NCBI GenBank assembly: GCA_032719365.1
Contig: CM064866.1
Location: forward strand, 4,011,781-4,075,780
Length of the DNA: 64,000 bases
Direction of reading: 5' to 3'
From: Prinsepia uniflora
Lineage: Eukaryota; Streptophyta; Magnoliopsida; Rosales; Rosaceae
The notes under the pieces are model-generated. The model worked only from the letters and a program-made list of their open reading frames with translations. It was not told where the DNA came from and did not search any database. Each line of letters opens with the position of its first letter. The first letter of the stretch is position 1. Below, piece after piece: positions 60,711-64,000 of this stretch. The position numbers were made by a program, and so were the translations under genes.

Positions 60711-62100
60711 CTGGTATCCACAGTTTTGTGTATTGATAAGTTTCTCCTTTCATGTTGTTTCCATTCCTTGGCTTTGGGTAAATGGTATGATTTTTTTTCT
60801 TTCTGATTGTTATGTCTTGGCAGTCGGTTGGTCTTGGCAGTCAGTCGGTTTGTTGAGGATCTTTCGTTAACAAACAGCGTAAAAGCAATCAAAGATGATA
60901 TCGAAGAGAATGAGGCAACGGAATGGCTTACAATTTTCTGTGCTTTGTTTTGTTGTTCCGTTCATTACTTGTAATTATTTCTTCTCGAGGTTTTTGTTGC
61001 TGATGTCTTTTGCAGTTATATTCCAATTTTAGGCCAGAGACGTTGGGAATGTCAGCTGATTTGTGATTCATGGCTGTTGGATTGTTGGTTAGGTTTAATT
61101 CACCCTGCTTAATCTCTCATTTCTGCTACGTATATAATTGGTGTGTGTTTGTATGTTGTCCTTTTGATGTTAAGATACTCTTTCTACAGACAGAGGGTGG
61201 GCTTTTCACTTGATAGATGTTCTCTTGGCTTGATAAATAATTTTTGTTCTTACCATCTTTGTGTCAGCTCTTACATCATGGTATATGGGTATGTTTGCTG
61301 CGTGCAGACCATCCTATTTCTTCTACATATGGGTATTTATCATTGAAGGAGAACACACTGCTTTTAAGAAGAGTGGGTGTGAGTGCTTGAATTATTATTT
61401 TGATTTTTTATTAAAGAAAAAAATTTATAAGCATTATTTGAGTACTGCTTATACAGATGTATCCCAGCTAACCTGTTGGTGGAGTCTCACAAATTTTGAT
61501 GCATGCCTTATGAGGGAGTTTTATGTTTCTCGGCTTATTATTTTGTCTCTCATTTCTTAGATGATGGACACAGCTGATTTATAAGGAGATGCTTGTTAGA
61601 GGGTTTTTGTCTTTTCAATCAATTTATTTTTCATTGTAGTGGTATAACCTCAGACGCCATTATATGTGAAATGTTTGTGTGTGCAGAACTTATCACTTCT
61701 TTGTATACAGGGTCTTTCCTTCATCAAAAGATCACAGGCAGCTAAGAAGTGGGGCTGTTTGTGCTTCTTGTCTTATGTTTGTATTTCTATTTCTATATTT
61801 GGTTTTTCATGAAATCTAGGGCCATTATCTGCAGATGCGGCTCAAATAGTGTTGTATGGATTCTGGAGTAATCTCGGTCAAGGAGAGCTTTGAAGATGGT
61901 GCATGCAGAGAGTCTCTTATTTTTGTCGGTACATGCCAGTAACTTTGGCACAAAATATTATGTTGATTTGTCCTAGTGTGAGCTGTTTTATTGTAGGATC
62001 ATAGCCTTTTTTATTTTCAATGACGCAACTTATAAGACAGGACCTATGTGAACTTGTAGACTGTCTTTTTTGTGTATTATTGTGATTCCATTTTCATGGT

Positions 62101-63322
62101 GAGTAATTATTTGCTTTGTGTCTATGCATTAGGAGATACTTTGTGGATTGTTGTCTAATATACTTCCAGAATAATTAATGCTATGAGTATTTCATCTGTT
62201 CTTTGTTTCTATTTATGTTTTACTTGTGCAATGCTTTCTATTCCCAGTGATTTTCTCTTTCTTATGACATAATCTGGCTTTAGTTTTTTTTTTTTTTTTT
62301 GCAAGTTGATTTTGAAATTGCTTTGTGTGCTTTATGGCGTGTAAAAACCTTTCCCAAAATAAAAGCATTTATATGTTGAAGTAGCAAGTCCTCATTGAGC
62401 TAACTAATAAGATAAATGAACTGCGGTTTTCTCAACTTGTGCTTATGTATTCTAGCGGCTGGTTTTCTTCCAGTTGTTTTTCTTTCCTATCATCTCATGA
62501 TTTCCTTCAGTGTTTTTTTATTTTTTATATTTTAATGTGAGTTGAGTTTCTAGTTAATAGTTTTTCTATTTATGGCGTGCAAAGACCTTCACCAAAAAAA
62601 AAGGTCGTAAAAGTAAATTAATTAAATTAATTTCATAGAACTTTGAAGCATGTTAAATCTGATTTTCTAGATATCATGAATTTGCTTGCAAAGATGGTAT
62701 ATTGTACATCTAATCTTCAGAATATGGTTTATTTTAAATAATATTGATAAAATGTAGTGATGTGCGATTTTTTTTGGTTTTTGGTTCTTGGTTCGATGAG
62801 TTTTTATTTGGTGGTTACATTTGTGGCTATGATGGAATCTCAAAACTCATGTCTGTTAGGTAAGGATGTGCATGGCGAGTTCAGTCCTGGTTGATACTGC
62901 TCTCCTTTTATCGTTGATCGCTTCAGAAAGCTATCTTGGAATGTTTACGAAGTTTCCTCCTCTGCTAGTTATGTTGTTTTGTATAGTATCTTACTGGTTT
63001 GGTTTTCTGAAAGCAGCATATCTGAGTGTAGTTTTGTCTATCCTCTTTACCGGTTTGGCTTCTAAAAGCATGAATATGGATTTTAGGTTTACTTATTAGC
63101 TTGATGCAACTTTGAATGTGTAGTTTGCAGACTGAATTTCTTGAATCTAAGTTGCTAAATTTATTTCAGTTTTCCGTTTACAATCCGTTGTATCTTGTAA
63201 CTGGTACTTGTGTTAGGCTTGAAATACTATGCATGCATGCATGTCGAAACTAAGTTGAGTTTCACTGATTTATTGTGGTATGTTTATTGTGTAATCCTTG
63301 TTTGTTTGTTAGTTTAGGTTAG
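62101..63322. other. T-rich DNA, no gene recognised
   Basis: It continues the T-rich composition. There is a T run near 62285 and an ATGC run at about 63230-63242. A 77-codon frame at 62866-63099 is hydrophobic but has no recognisable domain and no splice context, so it is not called. Confidence 0.4.
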
Positions 63323-63435
63323 AGGGATGTAGCTCAAAATGGTAGAGCTTCTCATTGCTTCTCATCTTGTAATGTGCACAATGCAAGTTATAAGATGTAC
63401 CCGAGAAGATCAAGGTTCGAATCCTTGCATCCCTG
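63323..63435 (+). tRNA. tRNA-like gene with an insertion of about 40 nt in the anticodon arm
   Basis: Acceptor arms AGGGATG (63323-63329) and CATCCCT (63428-63434) pair perfectly. The D arm is GCTC (63332-63335) with GAGC (63345-63348), and the A-box-like TAGCTCAAAATGGTAGAGC is intact. The T arm CAAGG-TTCGAAT-CCTTG (63411-63427) is perfect and includes the B box GGTTCGAAT. A T4 run follows at about 63443. Between the D and T arms there are 62 nt in place of about 22. TTCTC (63349-63353) can pair with GAGAA (63403-63407), leaving a loop containing TTGCTT and a self-pairing insert. The sequence most resembles tRNA-Ala around the D arm, but the anticodon (TGC or GCT) depends on how the insert is removed. 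It could be an intron-bearing tRNA, a tRNA pseudogene or a tRNA-derived RNA. Confidence 0.6.
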
Positions 63436-64000
63436 TCCCACCTTTTGTACTAGATATTTGGTTGTTTCCACATTGAAATGAATACTGCATGTGTAAGAGA
63501 TTGTGTGTTAGATACTTTGAACGCTAAGCTATGTAATTGCTGTGACTTCTCTGATCTTTGCCAACATGAACTAACTAATTTGCCGATGCAAAGTTCTTGT
63601 GTGTGTATCAAGCTGAAGTTTGTAAAAGGATGACTTGCTTATCATCAGATTCTGCAATTTGATCCGTCTGTTGGTGAAATATGTTCTCTTTGATCCAAGC
63701 CTGCATCAGTTTGTGAAATACGTTGAATGAGCCGTAATTTTGAAGCAAAGATGTTCATCCTTGATCTCAGGTCCGCATCAGTTTTTGAATGTGCCGTAAC
63801 TTTGAAGCAAAAATGTTCATCTTACGAAGGCTTTTTATTTTGAGCTGCTGCATTCATATTTGGGCTTGTAATTATCTTCTAGTGAAGATGGGGTGAGTTC
63901 AAAGACATATGTTACATATAGTTTTGCCATTCAGTTTAGAATCAGCTATGTACTTGTGGTCCTCGTCGATGACAGTATTTTGTCCCCGGTTGTTTGGCTC
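63436..64000. other. intergenic DNA with a short tandem repeat
   Basis: At about 63700-63820 there are two imperfect copies of a roughly 65-bp unit. Each contains GCATCAGTTT, GCCGTAA and TTTGAAGCAAA-ATGTTCATC. No gene is recognised before the window ends. Confidence 0.5.

Larger units (their letters stand above)
50808..62100 (+). repeat. modular, diverged tandem array in T-rich non-coding DNA
   Basis: The same sequence modules recur in similar order. AAAGCATATAGG...CCGAGTCC: 50822, 52719. TGTTTTGACAC-GATC: about 51419, 53183. TTGGCAGTTGGATGG: 52112, 53435, 54943, 57105, 58397, 60817. ACATTGCGAGGAYGGAAG: 52361, 54011, 55559, 57709. CATGGCTGCTGGATT: about 55736, 58101, 61069. GTATGTGGTATATTCTCTG: about 56022, 59901 and, weaker, 61280. 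ATTGAAGGAGA: about 56086, 59962, 61342. GACAGGACCTAT: about 56678, 62037. Copies are well diverged. The longest open frame is about 147 codons with no recognisable domain. The plus strand is T-rich throughout and has many TTTGCAG and GTAAGT-like words. A long non-coding, multi-exon transcription unit or an old tandem array are both possible; I do not recognise the family. Confidence 0.7.

Overview
This is nuclear DNA of a flowering plant, almost certainly a eudicot. Two spliced plant genes can be read: an F-box/LRR/FBD protein and an ARIADNE-type RBR ubiquitin ligase. Most of the rest is plant transposon sequence in AT-rich DNA. The species cannot be fixed from the sequence alone.

Layout: 1-2.0 kb is AT-rich and ends in a TIR/MITE-like element. 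The F-box/FBD gene lies at 3.0-4.4 kb (+). A non-autonomous hAT-like element (about 5.0-9.3 kb) carries an antisense 3.1 kb solo LTR. A small hAT element lies at 9.8-10.4 kb. A 1,902-bp direct tandem duplication (11,634-15,437; one mismatch noticed) contains a hAT element and decayed LINE 3' ends.

The core of the window, 15,474-37,641, is a three-level nest of one LTR-retrotransposon family. The family has roughly 3 kb LTRs and a 3.7 kb internal domain with an iMet-type primer site and a polypurine tract but no gag or pol, so it is LARD-like. The outer element (TSD CTTAC) carries an inner element in its 3' LTR (TSD CTATA). The inner element's 5' LTR carries an antisense solo LTR (TSD CTAAG). 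Every boundary and TSD closes exactly when the insertions are removed. The LTRs and the internal domain are rich in short hairpins. Between copies, stems are kept, loops vary, and two LTR stems show paired base changes. This is the most unusual signal in the nest.

The ARIADNE gene (39,498-43,290, +, six coding exons, 539 aa) is next. It is followed by a MITE-like element, a LINE 3' end, an LTR remnant and a long decayed LINE on the minus strand (46,036 to about 50,650). Two hAT elements interrupt this LINE, one with a perfect 8-bp TSD.

From about 50.8 kb to 62.1 kb there is a T-rich block with no convincing protein gene. It is built from many diverged copies of the same modules in conserved order, starts with a TATA-box-like sequence, and includes a second copy of that promoter-proximal segment 1.9 kb downstream. 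I cannot assign it to a known class. A tRNA-like gene with an insertion of about 40 nt in the anticodon arm lies at 63,323-63,435.

Functionally, the two protein genes are both ubiquitin-pathway components (a probable SCF substrate adaptor and an RBR E3). They show no sign of being linked beyond proximity.
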